This document shows, piece after piece, positions 43,456 through 53,792 of a stretch of 64,000 bases of DNA. The DNA is from Lactococcus hircilactis. Lineage in GTDB: Bacteria > Bacillota > Bacilli > Lactobacillales > Streptococcaceae. The stretch is from the NCBI RefSeq assembly GCF_009601015.1, contig NZ_WITJ01000010.1:1-64000 (forward strand), in the 5' to 3' direction. Each line of letters begins with the position of its first letter. Within the stretch, counting starts at the first letter, position 1. Made by a program: the position numbers and the translations under genes. The notes under the pieces were generated by a model that saw only the letters and a program-made list of their open reading frames with translations, did no database searches and was not told the origin of the DNA.

Positions 43456-44109
43456 TCATTCATCCGCCAATTGATCAACAATTTCAAGCACTTTCATCAA
43501 ATCACGCGTGTTCAAAAGATGTGGTGCTCCCTTTTGTACCGCAGGTTTTGCACAAAACGCAATGCCTACTCCTGCAGCTTGAATCATCGGAAGATCATTC
43601 GCTCCATCTCCGAGTGCAATCACGTCTGACAACGTCAAATGATTCAGTTCAGCCCATTTTTTGATCGTATTTAACTTGAGTATTTTATCCACCACTGGCC
43701 CATCTGTTTTTCCTGTTAATTTTCCCGCTTTAACAGCTAAATGATTACAAAGCACATAATCAAGCGCAACTTCCTGAGCTAGTTTATCAACGATTTCATG
43801 AAACCCTCCTGAAACGACACCCACTTTCCACCCACGTTGATGTGCTGCTTTAATCAGGGCTTTAGCCCCGTTAGTGAAATGAACACGAGAATATACTTTT
43901 TCAAAAATATCATCGGGCAATCCTTCAAGCAAAGCCACACGATCACGCAACGCCGCTTTAAAATCGATCTCTCCTCGCATAGCAGCTGCCGTCACCCGCG
44001 CAATCTCATCTCCCACTCCCGCTTCATCTCCAAGCAGATCAATCACCTCTTCTTCAATCAATGTACTATCGACATCCATCACAAGAAGTTTCTTCGTTTG
44101 TTCATTCAT
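43456..44109 (-). CDS. serB: Phosphoserine phosphatase
   Basis: 217 residues. HAD motif I is MDVDSTLIEEE near residue 11, with the SerB-typical DS and a Glu-rich follow-up. Motif II is VVSGGFHE near 98, and motifs III and IV include ALGDGANDLPMI near 165. It hydrolyses phosphoserine to serine, the last step of the pathway begun by serA and serC upstream. Confidence 0.95.
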   Translation of the reverse strand: MNEQTKKLLVMDVDSTLIEEEVIDLLGDEAGVGDEIARVTAAAMRGEIDFKAALRDRVALLEGLPDDIFEKVYSRVHFTNGAKALIKAAHQRGWKVGVVSGGFHEIVDKLAQEVALDYVLCNHLAVKAGKLTGKTDGPVVDKILKLNTIKKWAELNHLTLSDVIALGDGANDLPMIQAAGVGIAFCAKPAVQKGAPHLLNTRDLMKVLEIVDQLADE

Positions 44110-44143
44110 TTCGTATTTTCCACTCTACTCACTTTTTCCTATG

Positions 44144-44635
44144 CTAACGTGTTCTCATCGCAGGATGGTATTTCCCCTTCATATCCAAAATTTTGATGCG
44201 TACAACAGCAACTTTTCCCATCCGAGCGGGATAAATATAATTTACAACGTCATCTTCTGTTTTTTCTGGCGCAAAATGTTGTGAAAGTTTTACCAATAAC
44301 TCGCGTTTTTCTTTGTCATCTGTCACAACTTCAGCGATTCCTTGCACGCTGACTGACAAATAATCAGTAGTAAAATCTTTTCCCAGCACTTCTTCATGTG
44401 CCACCACAAAATAACTAACCGCAGGATTTGCAATTAAATTTTCCATTTTTTCGCCAACAGGAGCACCATGAAAAACAAGCGTTTCCTCGTCAATCAACAC
44501 TGCATTCACTGCTGTTGCTCGAGGTTCTCCAGCTGGGCTAACTGTTGCGAGAACACCATAGCTAGATTCAAAAAGTACCCGAAGCGCTTCTTTTTTTGAC
44601 GTTTGTAATTTTTTGCGACGCATTTCTTTAGCCAT
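44144..44635 (-). CDS. Pyridoxamine 5'-phosphate oxidase family protein
   Basis: 163 residues. The split-barrel flavin-binding fold is suggested by YGVLATVSPAGEPRATAVNAVLID, then LVFHGAPVGEKMENL. It is a general FMN/heme-binding oxidoreductase relative, not clearly PdxH. It lies between serA and serB on the same strand, as in other lactococci. Serine aminotransferase uses PLP, but a functional link is speculative. Confidence 0.78.
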   Translation of the reverse strand: MAKEMRRKKLQTSKKEALRVLFESSYGVLATVSPAGEPRATAVNAVLIDEETLVFHGAPVGEKMENLIANPAVSYFVVAHEEVLGKDFTTDYLSVSVQGIAEVVTDDKEKRELLVKLSQHFAPEKTEDDVVNYIYPARMGKVAVVRIKILDMKGKYHPAMRTR

Positions 44636-44646
44636 TTTTGCCCTCT

Positions 44647-45831
44647 TTATCGTTGAATCACACGAACACGAACGATATTTTCATTCGCTTTAAACTGATC
44701 AACAAGTGCATCAATTTTATCTGCATTCGATTCATCCAAATCAAGCAAAGTATAGGCAAATTCCCCTTGTCCACGATTGACGATATTCGCAATATTGATG
44801 GATTGTTCAGAAACTAATGCCGCAATATTTGCGACAACATTGGGCACATTTTTATTAATCAAAGTAATGCGATAAGGAGAATTTAGCTCTTGAACAACAC
44901 GTGGAAAATTAACAGAATTAATGATTTCACCTGTCATCAAATAACGTTTGAGCGAATTTGCAGCCATTCGTGTACAATTCAGGCTGGCCTCAGCCGTTGA
45001 TCCACCTAAATGAGGAGTTACAAAGATGGCATCTTGATGATAAAATTTTTCCGATCCAAAATCCGTTGCAAAATGTTGAATGGTGCCATTATTGATGTAT
45101 TCTAACACCGCATCTTTATCCGTAATTTCATCGCGTGCAAAATTAAGGACAACCACTCCTTTTTTCATTTTTGCAAAATTTTCAGCCCCATACATCCCAC
45201 GTGTCTCTTTGGTTAATGGAGTATGAATCGTAATGTAATCAGCCTGTTCAAAAATATCACTCAACTGAGTCACACGTTTAACATGAGAAGAAATTTCCCA
45301 TGCCCGCTCAACAGCAATGTATGGATCGTAACCAATCACCTTCATTCCAAGCTTCTCAGCATCGTTAGCAACACGTGAACCGATATTTCCAAGCCCAATA
45401 ATTCCAATCGTTTTTCCAGCAATTTCAGATCCAGAGAAAGCTTTCTTTCCTTTTTCAACGGCCAAATCAATCGCTTGATCACTTCCCAATTGCTCTGAGA
45501 GCCATTTGTTTGCTGGCTTTAAATTCCGAGACCCAAAAATCATCATTGCAAGCACCAACTCCTTGACCGCATTCGCATTGCCCCCAGGTGCATTGAAAAC
45601 AACAATCCCTTGACTCGAGCATTGCTCAACTGGAATATTATTAAATCCAGCCCCAGCCCGTCCAATTGCAAGTAGATTTTCACTAAATTTATACGTGTGA
45701 AAATTTTGAGCCCGACACAAAAATGCGTGTGCTTTTTCTTCTGTCACTTGATCAATCGCAAATTGATCTCCAAGTTCTGAGAGTCCTTTTTGATCGATAT
45801 TATTACCGATCGTCTTAATCTGATAAACCAT
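44647..45831 (-). CDS. serA: D-3-phosphoglycerate dehydrogenase
   Basis: 394 residues from ATG 45831 behind GAGGAAAT. NAD-binding GLGNIGSRVANDA is near residue 148, the catalytic Arg lies in NFARDE and the His in TPHLGGSTAEA near 275. A C-terminal ACT domain (about 318-394, NVPNVVANIAALVS) probably senses serine. It oxidises 3-phosphoglycerate, the first step of serine synthesis. Confidence 0.95.
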   Translation of the reverse strand: MVYQIKTIGNNIDQKGLSELGDQFAIDQVTEEKAHAFLCRAQNFHTYKFSENLLAIGRAGAGFNNIPVEQCSSQGIVVFNAPGGNANAVKELVLAMMIFGSRNLKPANKWLSEQLGSDQAIDLAVEKGKKAFSGSEIAGKTIGIIGLGNIGSRVANDAEKLGMKVIGYDPYIAVERAWEISSHVKRVTQLSDIFEQADYITIHTPLTKETRGMYGAENFAKMKKGVVVLNFARDEITDKDAVLEYINNGTIQHFATDFGSEKFYHQDAIFVTPHLGGSTAEASLNCTRMAANSLKRYLMTGEIINSVNFPRVVQELNSPYRITLINKNVPNVVANIAALVSEQSINIANIVNRGQGEFAYTLLDLDESNADKIDALVDQFKANENIVRVRVIQR

Positions 45832-45846
45832 AATTTCCTCTTTTTT

Positions 45847-46023
45847 CTATAATGCTGCAAAAATTAACTCAAACAGTCCGCCCAAACTTCCAATCCAAAA
45901 ATAATAAAGCCATGAACGCGAGGGATTATCTTTTTTCAAAGTTGTTTTGATTGAAGCATAAAGTAGTGCAAAAACTAAATCTAGCCCCACAACGACAAGA
46001 ATCCAAAAAATAACATTATTCAT
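45847..46023 (-). CDS. Small membrane protein between serC and serA
   Basis: 58 residues from ATG 46023 behind AAGGAAC, overlapping the serC end by eight bases. Two membrane segments (about 3-22 and 40-57) flank a short polar [13 protein letters not shown]. Function unknown. Coupling to serC suggests it belongs to the serine operon. Confidence 0.6.
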   Translation of the reverse strand: MNNVIFWILVVVGLDLVFALLYASIKTTLKKDNPSRSWLYYFWIGSLGGLFELIFAAL

Positions 46024-47152
46024 GTTTTGTATGTTCCTTTTCAAACGTCTTCATTAACTCAACCAACTCAAGCACGCCTTCATAAGGAAAAGCATTATAA
46101 ATACTTGCACGCATCCCTCCCACAGAGCGATGTCCTTTAATGTTTTTGAATCCCTTTTCGTCCGCAAATGCAATAAACGCTTGATCAAAGGATTGATCTC
46201 CTGTCGTAAACGGCACATTACAAATTGAACGCTCTGCTTTATTTTTTACTGGACTTTGATAAAACTCACTCTGATCAATAAAATCGTATAAAAGCGCTGC
46301 TTTCTTTCGATTTTTAGCTTCCAGTGCTTTCACTCCGCCTTGCGCTTTGACCCAGTCAAAAACAAGTCCTGCCATATAAATTCCAAATGTCGGTGGCGTA
46401 TTGTATAAAGAATCATTTTCTGAAAGGACCCGATAATCCAACATTGATGACAAGATTTCTTTTTTCGGTAAAAAATCTTCACGAATAATCACAACCGTCA
46501 CTCCAGCAGGACCAATATTTTTTTGTGCCCCAGCATAAATTAAAGCAAATTTTGATACATCATAATCCACTGCCAAAATATCTGAACTCATGTCTCCTAC
46601 AAGTGGAACGCCATGAGCATCTGGCAAATCATAAATCGCTGTTCCTTCAATCGTATTATTTAACGTGATATGAACATATGCAGCATCTGGATCGATCTCA
46701 TTGATTTCATACGCACACTCATCGTGTGGATTTTCTTTTTTCCCTACTGCTTTAACCAACCGATCAAATTTTGTTTTTTCAGTTGATCCCAGAGAAATCG
46801 GTTCAAAATCAATGACTTTTGAGAGCTTTACGGCTTCTGTATAAGCTTTTTTTCCAAAACTTCCTGACTCAATATAATACGCTTTTTTACCCACTGCGAG
46901 ATTCAGTGGAATCATGGTAAACTGTGTCGAAGCACCACCTTGTAAAAATAGTACTTTATAGTGATCTGGAATGGACATTAACTCACGCAATGTTGCTTCT
47001 GCTTTTGATAAGATTGATGAAAATTCACTGCCTCGATGTGTTAATTCCATAACGGACATGCCAGACCCTGCATAATCAAGTAATTCATCTTGCGCCTTTA
47101 ACAAGACTTCTTTTGGCAAGACAGATGGCCCTGCTGCAAAATTATAAACCAT
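46016..47152 (-). CDS. serC: Phosphoserine aminotransferase
   Basis: 378 residues from ATG 47152; the frame extends upstream but only as a hydrophobic stretch crossing the promoter. The start [17 protein letters not shown] is typical of SerC, the PLP Lys lies in [10 protein letters not shown] near 200, and [11 protein letters not shown] near the C-terminus. It converts phosphohydroxypyruvate to phosphoserine. First gene of the operon serC, small membrane protein, serA, PNPOx-like, serB. Confidence 0.94.
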   Translation of the reverse strand: MVYNFAAGPSVLPKEVLLKAQDELLDYAGSGMSVMELTHRGSEFSSILSKAEATLRELMSIPDHYKVLFLQGGASTQFTMIPLNLAVGKKAYYIESGSFGKKAYTEAVKLSKVIDFEPISLGSTEKTKFDRLVKAVGKKENPHDECAYEINEIDPDAAYVHITLNNTIEGTAIYDLPDAHGVPLVGDMSSDILAVDYDVSKFALIYAGAQKNIGPAGVTVVIIREDFLPKKEILSSMLDYRVLSENDSLYNTPPTFGIYMAGLVFDWVKAQGGVKALEAKNRKKAALLYDFIDQSEFYQSPVKNKAERSICNVPFTTGDQSFDQAFIAFADEKGFKNIKGHRSVGGMRASIYNAFPYEGVLELVELMKTFEKEHTKHE

Positions 47153-47186
47153 TTTTTCTCCAATCTCATAAGATGTTATTTTTTGT

Positions 47187-47195
47187 ATTATACCA
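47187..47195 (-). promoter_or_regulatory. serC operon promoter (extended -10)
   Basis: Minus-strand TGGTATAAT about 35-43 bases before the serC ATG, with TCGTCA at 17 bases as a possible -35. Confidence 0.65.
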
Positions 47196-47269
47196 TAATT
47201 TTCTGACACTGACGACAATAAACTAAAAAAAAGCAAAAAAATGAACAGTAAAAAAGCCATTCATTTCTT

Positions 47270-48058
47270 TTAAAATTTTCTAAACCGCTCATAGCGCTGA
47301 TTTTGCAACTCTTGAGGAGTCAATGCGTTCAACTCTACTAACGCTTTTTTTAGCGTGATGGAAAGTTGCTCAAACAGATTTTCCTCAGCAATGATTCCAT
47401 CAATAACCTTCATTTCATACAGATGATCTGCAGTCATTTTCATCAATTCTGCCGCTTCGTCTCGCCGTTTTCCATCTTTCCATAAAATTGTCGCAAAGCC
47501 TTCTGGTGATAATACTGAATACACTGCATTTTCAAGCATATAAACTTTGTTTGCAACAGCAAGAGCTAATGCTCCACCAGACCCACCTTCTCCAAGAATC
47601 ACTGCAATCACAGGAACTGTAAGATCTGACATTTCTAGCAAATTTCTTGCAATCGCTTCACCTTGCCCGCGTTCTTCTGCTTCGATACCAGGATAAGCCC
47701 CTGCAGTGTTGATAAATGTGAAAATTGGACGATGAAATTTTTCTGCTTGTTTCATTAAGCGAAGTGCCTTACGATAACCATTCGGACTTGGTTGACCAAA
47801 ATTCGTTGCCAAATTTTCGGTTAAATTTCTCCCCTTTTGAATCCCGATGACACTCACTGCTTGATCATCAAATTTTGCAATTCCACCAACAATGGCCTGG
47901 TCATCAAGCAATTGACGATCCCCATGCAATTCAAAAAAATCAGTAAAACAATGTTCAATAATTTCACGCACAGAAACACGATCAATAGCGCGGGCTGCAT
48001 TGATAATTTCTGCAATTTCTTTTCGATTTGTTTTTTTAGAAAGATTCAAATCAAACAT
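47270..48058 (-). CDS. accA: Acetyl-CoA carboxylase, carboxyltransferase subunit alpha
   Basis: 262 residues from ATG 48058 behind AAAGGAG, overlapping accD by eight bases. Carboxyltransferase motifs: [20 protein letters not shown] near 130 and [11 protein letters not shown] near 165, which form the oxyanion hole. With AccD it moves the carboxyl group from biotin to acetyl-CoA. Last gene of the fatty-acid operon. Confidence 0.95.
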   Translation of the reverse strand: MFDLNLSKKTNRKEIAEIINAARAIDRVSVREIIEHCFTDFFELHGDRQLLDDQAIVGGIAKFDDQAVSVIGIQKGRNLTENLATNFGQPSPNGYRKALRLMKQAEKFHRPIFTFINTAGAYPGIEAEERGQGEAIARNLLEMSDLTVPVIAVILGEGGSGGALALAVANKVYMLENAVYSVLSPEGFATILWKDGKRRDEAAELMKMTADHLYEMKVIDGIIAEENLFEQLSITLKKALVELNALTPQELQNQRYERFRKF

Positions 48059-48926
48059 GTATTTCTCCTTTCCCAAGATGCAGATCTAATAATCGAATCA
48101 ACTGATCACGCAACTCTGTCCGTTTGACAATCGCATCGACAAAACCATGTTCAAGTAAAAATTCTGCCTTTTGAAACCCATCTGGTAAAGTTTGACGCAC
48201 TGTTTCTTCAATCACGCGACGACCTGCAAAACCGATCAATGACTGAGGTTCAGCTAAAATAATATCGCCTAAACTTGCAAAAGAAGCCGTAACCCCACCT
48301 GTCGTGGGATCTGTTAAAACCGTAATGTAAAGTAATCCAGCATTTGAGTGGCGTTTAACCGCAGCAGATGTTTTTGCCATCTGCATTAAAGACATGATTC
48401 CCTCTTGCATCCGAGCTCCACCTGAGGCAGTAAAAATCACAACAGGGAGATGTTCTAGCGTTGCACGTTCAAATAAACGAGTGAGTTTTTCACCAACAAC
48501 CGTCCCCATTGATGCCATTATAAAATTTGAATCCATAATTCCAAGCGCGAGTGAATGATCTCCCATGATCGCTTTTCCAGTCCAAACGGCTTCATCAAGT
48601 CCCGTTTTTGCTTTCACTTGTTCCAATTTATCTAAATAGCCTGGAAAATTCAATGGATTTTTCGTTTCAATCCCTGTGAACCACTCTTCAAAATCTGTTT
48701 CAGATTCTGTCAGTAATGACAGACGCTCTTGAGCTGAAATTCTAAAATTATAAGCACAGTGTGGGCAAATCTTAGCGGCCCCTAAATCTTTAACATAGAT
48801 ACTGTGTTTACATTTTGGACATTTTGCAAAAAGTTCATCGGGCACTTCAGGATTTGTTCGTGGATCCTGATTAAGTGAGCGATTGGGAGTAATTTTGATG
48901 TATTTTTTTTTCTGAAATAAAGGCAT
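48051..48926 (-). CDS. accD: Acetyl-CoA carboxylase, carboxyltransferase subunit beta
   Basis: 291 residues. The four-Cys zinc finger CPKCKHS...CPHC is at about residues 35-57, and the carboxyltransferase fold shows [11 protein letters not shown] near 165. It carries a palindrome near-match (48709-48720, GTCAGTAATGAC) read as Leu-Ser-Leu-Leu-Thr just after the zinc finger, in the linker ISAQER...ESETD. Confidence 0.95.
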   Translation of the reverse strand: MPLFQKKKYIKITPNRSLNQDPRTNPEVPDELFAKCPKCKHSIYVKDLGAAKICPHCAYNFRISAQERLSLLTESETDFEEWFTGIETKNPLNFPGYLDKLEQVKAKTGLDEAVWTGKAIMGDHSLALGIMDSNFIMASMGTVVGEKLTRLFERATLEHLPVVIFTASGGARMQEGIMSLMQMAKTSAAVKRHSNAGLLYITVLTDPTTGGVTASFASLGDIILAEPQSLIGFAGRRVIEETVRQTLPDGFQKAEFLLEHGFVDAIVKRTELRDQLIRLLDLHLGKGEIHV

Positions 48927-48946
48927 TTTATTCCTCTTTTATCGTT

Positions 48947-50317
48947 CTAATCTTCTTGTTTCAAATATTCGGGTAAAAAAACATTTCCCAAAAATCCCGT
49001 GTCATAATCTCCAGCAATGACTTGTGCGTTAGAGATTAATTCTAATTGGAAATCAATGTTTGTGGTTACACCTTCCAATTCAAATTCCATGAGTGCACGC
49101 TGCATTTTCATCAACGCTTCAAACCGGTTTTCTCCGTGTACAATGACTTTAGCCACCATCGAATCATAATAAGGAGGAATGCTATAACCACTATACATTG
49201 CAGAATCTACTCGTAATCCGACTCCTCCAGAAGGCAAAAAGAGTGTTGTAATTTTCCCAGGACTCGGTGCAAAATTAAACTTTGGATTTTCAGCATTGAT
49301 TCGACATTCAATCGCATGCCCTCTAAAAACGATATCCTCTTGTTTTTTTGATAACGGTTCACCATAAGCAATCCGAATTTGCTCTTTGACAATGTCAACA
49401 CCTGAGACAAATTCAGTAACAGGATGTTCCACTTGTACGCGCGTATTCATTTCCATGAAATAAAATTCGCCTGCTTTTTCATCCAAGAGAAATTCGATTG
49501 TCCCTGCATTTTCATAGTTTACTGCTTGCGCTGCTTTAACTGCAGCACTAGTGATTTTATGACGCAAAGTTTGTCCGATCGCTACTGATGGACTTTCTTC
49601 TAAAACTTTTTGGTTATTTCTTTGCAAAGAACAATCGCGTTCTCCCAAATGAATGACATGTCCATGCTGATCACCTAAAATTTGAACTTCAATGTGTCGT
49701 GCAGGATAAATCATGCGTTCAATAAACATTGCACCATTCCCAAAAGCAGCTTTCGCTTCTGCTGTGGCGGCATTAAAGGCTGGAACAAGTTCTTCACTCG
49801 AAGTTACTTTTCGAATCCCTTTTCCTCCTCCACCAGCAGAAGCTTTCAACATGACAGGATAGCCAATACGCTCAGCAATGCTCAAAGCTTCTTCAGCATT
49901 ATATACTTCGCCCTCAGAGCCTGGTGTTACAGGAACTCCAGCTTTGCGCATGCGCGCACGCGCATTGATTTTATCTCCCATAGCATCCATAACCTCAGCT
50001 GATGGTCCAATAAATTTGATGTTCATTTCTTCGCAAAGTCGCGCGAATTTAGAGTTTTCACTCAAAAATCCAAATCCTGGATGAATTGCTTGTGCGTGCG
50101 TTGCCACAGCAGCTTCAAGAATATTATTCATATTTAAATAAGAGTCATTACTTCTTGCTGGCCCAATACAAATGGCCTCATCAGCCAAAGCCACATGAAG
50201 TGCGTCTTGATCTGCTTGGGAGTAAACTGCAACAGTTTCCACTCCTAACTCTCTTGCTGCACGAATAATTCGCACCGCAATTTCACCACGATTGGCAATT
50301 AATATTTTATTAAACAT
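48947..50317 (-). CDS. accC: Acetyl-CoA carboxylase, biotin carboxylase subunit
   Basis: 456 residues. It begins MFNKILIANRGEIAVRIIRA, with the ATP-grasp Gly loop SAGGGGKGIR near 160, ERDCSLQRNNQK near 235 and EMNTRVQVEHPVTE near 285. It carboxylates the biotin of AccB using ATP and bicarbonate. Standard length and position in the operon. Confidence 0.96.
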   Translation of the reverse strand: MFNKILIANRGEIAVRIIRAARELGVETVAVYSQADQDALHVALADEAICIGPARSNDSYLNMNNILEAAVATHAQAIHPGFGFLSENSKFARLCEEMNIKFIGPSAEVMDAMGDKINARARMRKAGVPVTPGSEGEVYNAEEALSIAERIGYPVMLKASAGGGGKGIRKVTSSEELVPAFNAATAEAKAAFGNGAMFIERMIYPARHIEVQILGDQHGHVIHLGERDCSLQRNNQKVLEESPSVAIGQTLRHKITSAAVKAAQAVNYENAGTIEFLLDEKAGEFYFMEMNTRVQVEHPVTEFVSGVDIVKEQIRIAYGEPLSKKQEDIVFRGHAIECRINAENPKFNFAPSPGKITTLFLPSGGVGLRVDSAMYSGYSIPPYYDSMVAKVIVHGENRFEALMKMQRALMEFELEGVTTNIDFQLELISNAQVIAGDYDTGFLGNVFLPEYLKQED

Positions 50318-50384
50318 TTTTTCTCCTAAACTTTTTTACAAAGCACTTCAAAGCATTCCAAACACCACGCGAAAGTGACGTGAG

Positions 50385-50642
50385 CTACTTTTTTTCCTTT
50401 TCGAAAAAATTTTTCGTCGAAAGAATCTGAAAAATAGTATCACCGATGGCAATAAAAAGGCCAATCCCTAAACACAGCAGTTTTCCTGAGCTATCCTGTA
50501 CGAAATTTTCAAGATGGAGCGCTGCCCAAATAAGCAAAAGTCCCAAAATAACAGCCAACACGCGCACGACAGTAGAAAAGATAAAAGCGGGTGCCTTTGT
50601 CCCTTTGGGAGTGATTACGATAGCTGCAAATAGGTTTCGCAT
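50385..50642 (-). CDS. Small membrane protein inside the fatty-acid operon
   Basis: 85 residues from ATG 50642 behind TAGGAG; the fabZ stop is only four bases upstream, so translation is coupled. Two membrane segments (about 24-42 and 54-72) and a charged C-terminus (NFFEKEKK). I do not recognise it. It is an extra gene between fabZ and accC, which are normally adjacent. Confidence 0.6.
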   Translation of the reverse strand: MRNLFAAIVITPKGTKAPAFIFSTVVRVLAVILGLLLIWAALHLENFVQDSSGKLLCLGIGLFIAIGDTIFQILSTKNFFEKEKK

Positions 50643-50645
50643 CTC

Positions 50646-51080
50646 TTACGCTCCTAGTGCGAAAGTCAGCGTTCCTTTTGCTGCGATCTTTCCATCAACA
50701 GTCGCATTTGCTTCTACAACTGCAATTGATCCACGACGTTTAATAAATTTGGCGTGCAAAATAAGTTGATCTCCAGGAACGACTTGTTTTTTGTACTTGA
50801 CATTGTCCATGCCAGCGTAAAAGACAAGTTTTCCTTTATTTTCAGGCTTAGAAAGTTCTAAAACACCTGCTGCTTGAGCCAAAGCTTCCATGATCAAAAC
50901 GCCTGGCATCACAGGGTATTTTGGAAAATGTCCTTGGAAAAATTCTTCGTTTATGGTCACATTTTTGATGGCTGTAATTTCATCATCCGAAATGTCAATC
51001 ACGCGATCCACAAGAAGCATGGGATAGCGATGAGGTAAAGCTTCCATGACTTTTGTGACATCTATATTTACTTCTGTCAT
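50646..51080 (-). CDS. fabZ: 3-hydroxyacyl-ACP dehydratase FabZ
   Basis: 144 residues, hot-dog fold. [13 protein letters not shown] is near residue 15 and [20 protein letters not shown] near 50, with the catalytic His and the following Glu. It removes water from 3-hydroxyacyl-ACP. Since lactococci usually carry a second fabZ next to fabI elsewhere, this would be the elongation-cycle copy of the main operon. Confidence 0.95.
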   Translation of the reverse strand: MTEVNIDVTKVMEALPHRYPMLLVDRVIDISDDEITAIKNVTINEEFFQGHFPKYPVMPGVLIMEALAQAAGVLELSKPENKGKLVFYAGMDNVKYKKQVVPGDQLILHAKFIKRRGSIAVVEANATVDGKIAAKGTLTFALGA

Positions 51081-51094
51081 TTCATAATGCCTTT

Positions 51095-51805
51095 CTATTT
51101 TTCAATAATTTTTTGAATGTTTTGCGGAATGTTTTCCCAAACGATGCTCTTATCAGAAGGATCGTTTTCATCTCCCAAAGTCCGCTCAATGATTGGAACC
51201 CCCGAATCACTTATCCCATAAGCGAAAGAGGTGTTAAAGCCGTAGGCATTCTTTCCAGAGATTGTCAGATTATAAATTGATTTGGTTGATGTGGCAAATG
51301 GATCATCCGTTATCCTTTTTCCTTCGTTTTCATGCGCGCTGAGATAATCTGTCAAAATTCTTGTGCTTTTTGCTGAGAGTGAATAATCTTTCAACTTTTT
51401 ACCATTCACGCCTCCCGTCTCAACGTCAGTTTTGAGGGGAGAAATAAGCGCTAACGCACGAGAAAGACTATTGTCCGCCTTATCAGAGAAATAAACAGCG
51501 CTTGATCCTTGATCCATGAAGCCGAGATTGCTATTTTCGACGCCCAAAGTCGTTTTTGTTGGGAGTTCTGGAAATTTGACAAGATTGAGGTAGCTTTTTT
51601 GTGAAAGTTTCCCAATCTTCGTTACTTTTTCTAACGAATGCGTATCCCAATCCAGATAGAGCGACTGCTCATAAGAACGGCCTTGATAGTGAAAATCGGC
51701 AGGAATTGTCAAATCAGGATCTGGTTTGAAAAAATCATAACATACGTAAATTCCCCCTAAAACTACAAGTACTGCAAGCGGAACAAAAATCCAATGTTTT
51801 TTCAT
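51095..51805 (-). CDS. Hypothetical membrane-anchored extracytoplasmic protein in the fatty-acid operon
   Basis: 236 residues from ATG 51805 behind AAAAGGAGG. An N-terminal signal anchor (residues about 4-24, [17 protein letters not shown]) has no lipobox Cys, and is followed by a soluble domain rich in Ser, Lys and Asp ([38 protein letters not shown]). I do not recognise the family. It separates accB from fabZ, which normally adjoin, so it is a lineage-specific insertion. Confidence 0.65.
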   Translation of the reverse strand: MKKHWIFVPLAVLVVLGGIYVCYDFFKPDPDLTIPADFHYQGRSYEQSLYLDWDTHSLEKVTKIGKLSQKSYLNLVKFPELPTKTTLGVENSNLGFMDQGSSAVYFSDKADNSLSRALALISPLKTDVETGGVNGKKLKDYSLSAKSTRILTDYLSAHENEGKRITDDPFATSTKSIYNLTISGKNAYGFNTSFAYGISDSGVPIIERTLGDENDPSDKSIVWENIPQNIQKIIEK

Positions 51806-52028
51806 TTTCTATCCTCCTTTTACTTACATGGAAGAAGTGACAAATCCAATGAAAATTGGCGCAATAAGGTCGATTGCTAAAACAAGAATTTTTAGCGATA
51901 AATCTTATTTTTTCCAGTCATTTTTGGTGGCTAAAAAGTCGCACAAATCGCGATGATTAAAAACAATGGACTTAGAAATAGCATTTTTCACCTTCCAAGA
52001 AGTATGTAAAAGAAAATTTTGGCTGAAA
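51806..52028 (-). other. Intergenic region between accB and the membrane-anchored gene
   Basis: About 220 bases without a gene inside an otherwise compact operon. The minus strand can form a hairpin CGCTAAAA-ATTCTTG-TTTTAGC (around 51872-51898), without a proper T run. It may be an mRNA processing or stability element. Confidence 0.4.
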
Positions 52029-52508
52029 TTATTTGATGCGCACGAGTTCTTGTCCAAATTCGACCACGTCCTCAGTAGCAACTAAAATTTCTGTGATAAC
52101 ACCATCTTTAGGTGCTGGAACTTCATTCATCACTTTCATTGCTTCAATGATCAAAAGCGTCTGACCTTTTTTGACGGTATCACCAATATTTACAAACTGA
52201 GGTTTTTCTGGAGAACTCTTGAGATAAACAACCCCGACCAAAGGACTTTTGACAACTTCTCCTTGAGCAACTGCTTTGGGCTTTTCCTCAATTACTTCTT
52301 CTGTAAGTTCGACGCTATTTGTATCATAATTCTCAGGAATGCTGGTAGGAGTTACTGATGGAGCGCTGTAATTTTTTTCAAATGAGGAAGAGACTTGTCT
52401 TTCATTTTTGGACAAGTCAAGCTCACCTTGCGCATTTTTCCATGAAAATTCACGTAAACTAGAGTGATCAAACTTATCCATCAATTCTTTTACTTCTGAA
52501 ATATTCAT
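52029..52508 (-). CDS. accB: Acetyl-CoA carboxylase, biotin carboxyl carrier protein
   Basis: 159 residues from ATG 52508 behind AAAGGAG. An N-terminal helical segment and a Pro/Glu-rich linker (VTPTSIPENYD) lead to the C-terminal biotinyl domain, with the biotin Lys in LIIEAMKVMNEV near residue 122. It carries carboxybiotin between AccC and AccAD. Confidence 0.95.
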   Translation of the reverse strand: MNISEVKELMDKFDHSSLREFSWKNAQGELDLSKNERQVSSSFEKNYSAPSVTPTSIPENYDTNSVELTEEVIEEKPKAVAQGEVVKSPLVGVVYLKSSPEKPQFVNIGDTVKKGQTLLIIEAMKVMNEVPAPKDGVITEILVATEDVVEFGQELVRIK

Positions 52509-52525
52509 TTTATCATCTCTCCTTT

Positions 52526-53749
52526 TTATTTGCCCGTCCATTTTTTGAATGCAAGAACGGCATTATGACCACCAAATCCGAAATCTTGCGATAAGGCCAC
52601 ATTGATTGGGGTGCTTTGTCCTTCTTTAAGGACGACATTGATAGTCATATCATCATCAAGTACTTTAGTTCCTGCATTGACTGGTGCGTATTGATGCATG
52701 ATTGAAAGGACAGTTGCGACAGCTTCAATCCCCCCTGTTGCCCCAAGTGCATGTCCATGAAGTGCTTTAGTTGAAGAAACAAAGGCACGATCTCCAATCA
52801 CATTATGAATCGCTTTTGCTTCTGTTTCTTCATTTGCGTGGGTAGAAGTGCCGTGCGCATTGATATAATCCACTTCACTTGGTTCAATATTTCCTTCTTC
52901 GAGTGCCAATTTCATTGCATTTTCTGCACCTGTTCCTGACGGTGTCGTCATGTGAAAGGCGTCATTGGTACAACCATAACCAACAATTTCAGCTAAAATA
53001 TTTGCGCCACGTGCTTGTGCGTGTTCCAAACTTTCCAAAATCAAAACACCAGCACCTTCACCCATGACAAAACCAGACCGTTCTTTATCAAAAGGACGAC
53101 ATGCAAGTGTTGGGTCGGATTCTTTCGTTAGAGCAGTCAAATTTGCAAATCCTGCGATTCCGATTTCACAAATCGCACTCTCAGCTCCTCCTGAAATCAT
53201 CACATCAGCATAGCCGTGTTTAATTTCACGAAAAGCAGATCCGATTGCATTTGCTCCTGCTGCACATGCGGTTACTTCTGCACGAGAAGTGCCGCGCGCT
53301 CCAGTCCTGAGCGCTACATTTCCTGCTGCCATATTGGCAATAGCCAGTGGAACATATAAAGGAGCTACTTTTCGAGGGCCTTTATTTTCCATTGCAATCG
53401 AATTATTCTGCGTTTGTTCAAGACCACCAATCCCAGAAGCCATGATACAACCTAAACGATCATAATTTGTATTTTCTTCTGTGATGCCAGCCATTTCCAT
53501 TGCGTCTAATGAAGCATACACTGCATATTGACTGAATAAATCCATTCTTCTGGCATCTTTTTTCTCAAAGTATTTTTCGAAAGGAAAATCTTTAACTTGT
53601 GCAGCAACAGAAATTCCTGTTGCTGTGGCATCAAAACGATCCAAAGGACCAATTCCTGTTTTTCCTGTTTTCAAACTTTCCCAGAAATCTTCTGGATTGT
53701 TACCGATTGCTGAAACGACACCGTAGCCTGTGATTACTACTCGACTCAT
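52526..53749 (-). CDS. fabF: 3-oxoacyl-ACP synthase II (FabF)
   Basis: 407 residues. The condensing-enzyme triad is visible: Cys in VTACAAGANAIG near 163, His in NAHGTSTHANEETE near 300 and His in HALGATGG near 335. It condenses malonyl-ACP with acyl-ACP in chain elongation. In lactococci, which lack FabB and FabA, FabF also supports unsaturated fatty-acid synthesis. Confidence 0.96.
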   Translation of the reverse strand: MSRVVITGYGVVSAIGNNPEDFWESLKTGKTGIGPLDRFDATATGISVAAQVKDFPFEKYFEKKDARRMDLFSQYAVYASLDAMEMAGITEENTNYDRLGCIMASGIGGLEQTQNNSIAMENKGPRKVAPLYVPLAIANMAAGNVALRTGARGTSRAEVTACAAGANAIGSAFREIKHGYADVMISGGAESAICEIGIAGFANLTALTKESDPTLACRPFDKERSGFVMGEGAGVLILESLEHAQARGANILAEIVGYGCTNDAFHMTTPSGTGAENAMKLALEEGNIEPSEVDYINAHGTSTHANEETEAKAIHNVIGDRAFVSSTKALHGHALGATGGIEAVATVLSIMHQYAPVNAGTKVLDDDMTINVVLKEGQSTPINVALSQDFGFGGHNAVLAFKKWTGK

Positions 53750-53792
53750 TTTTTTCTCCTTTTAAATCTTATGTTGGGAAAATTCCCTAATA

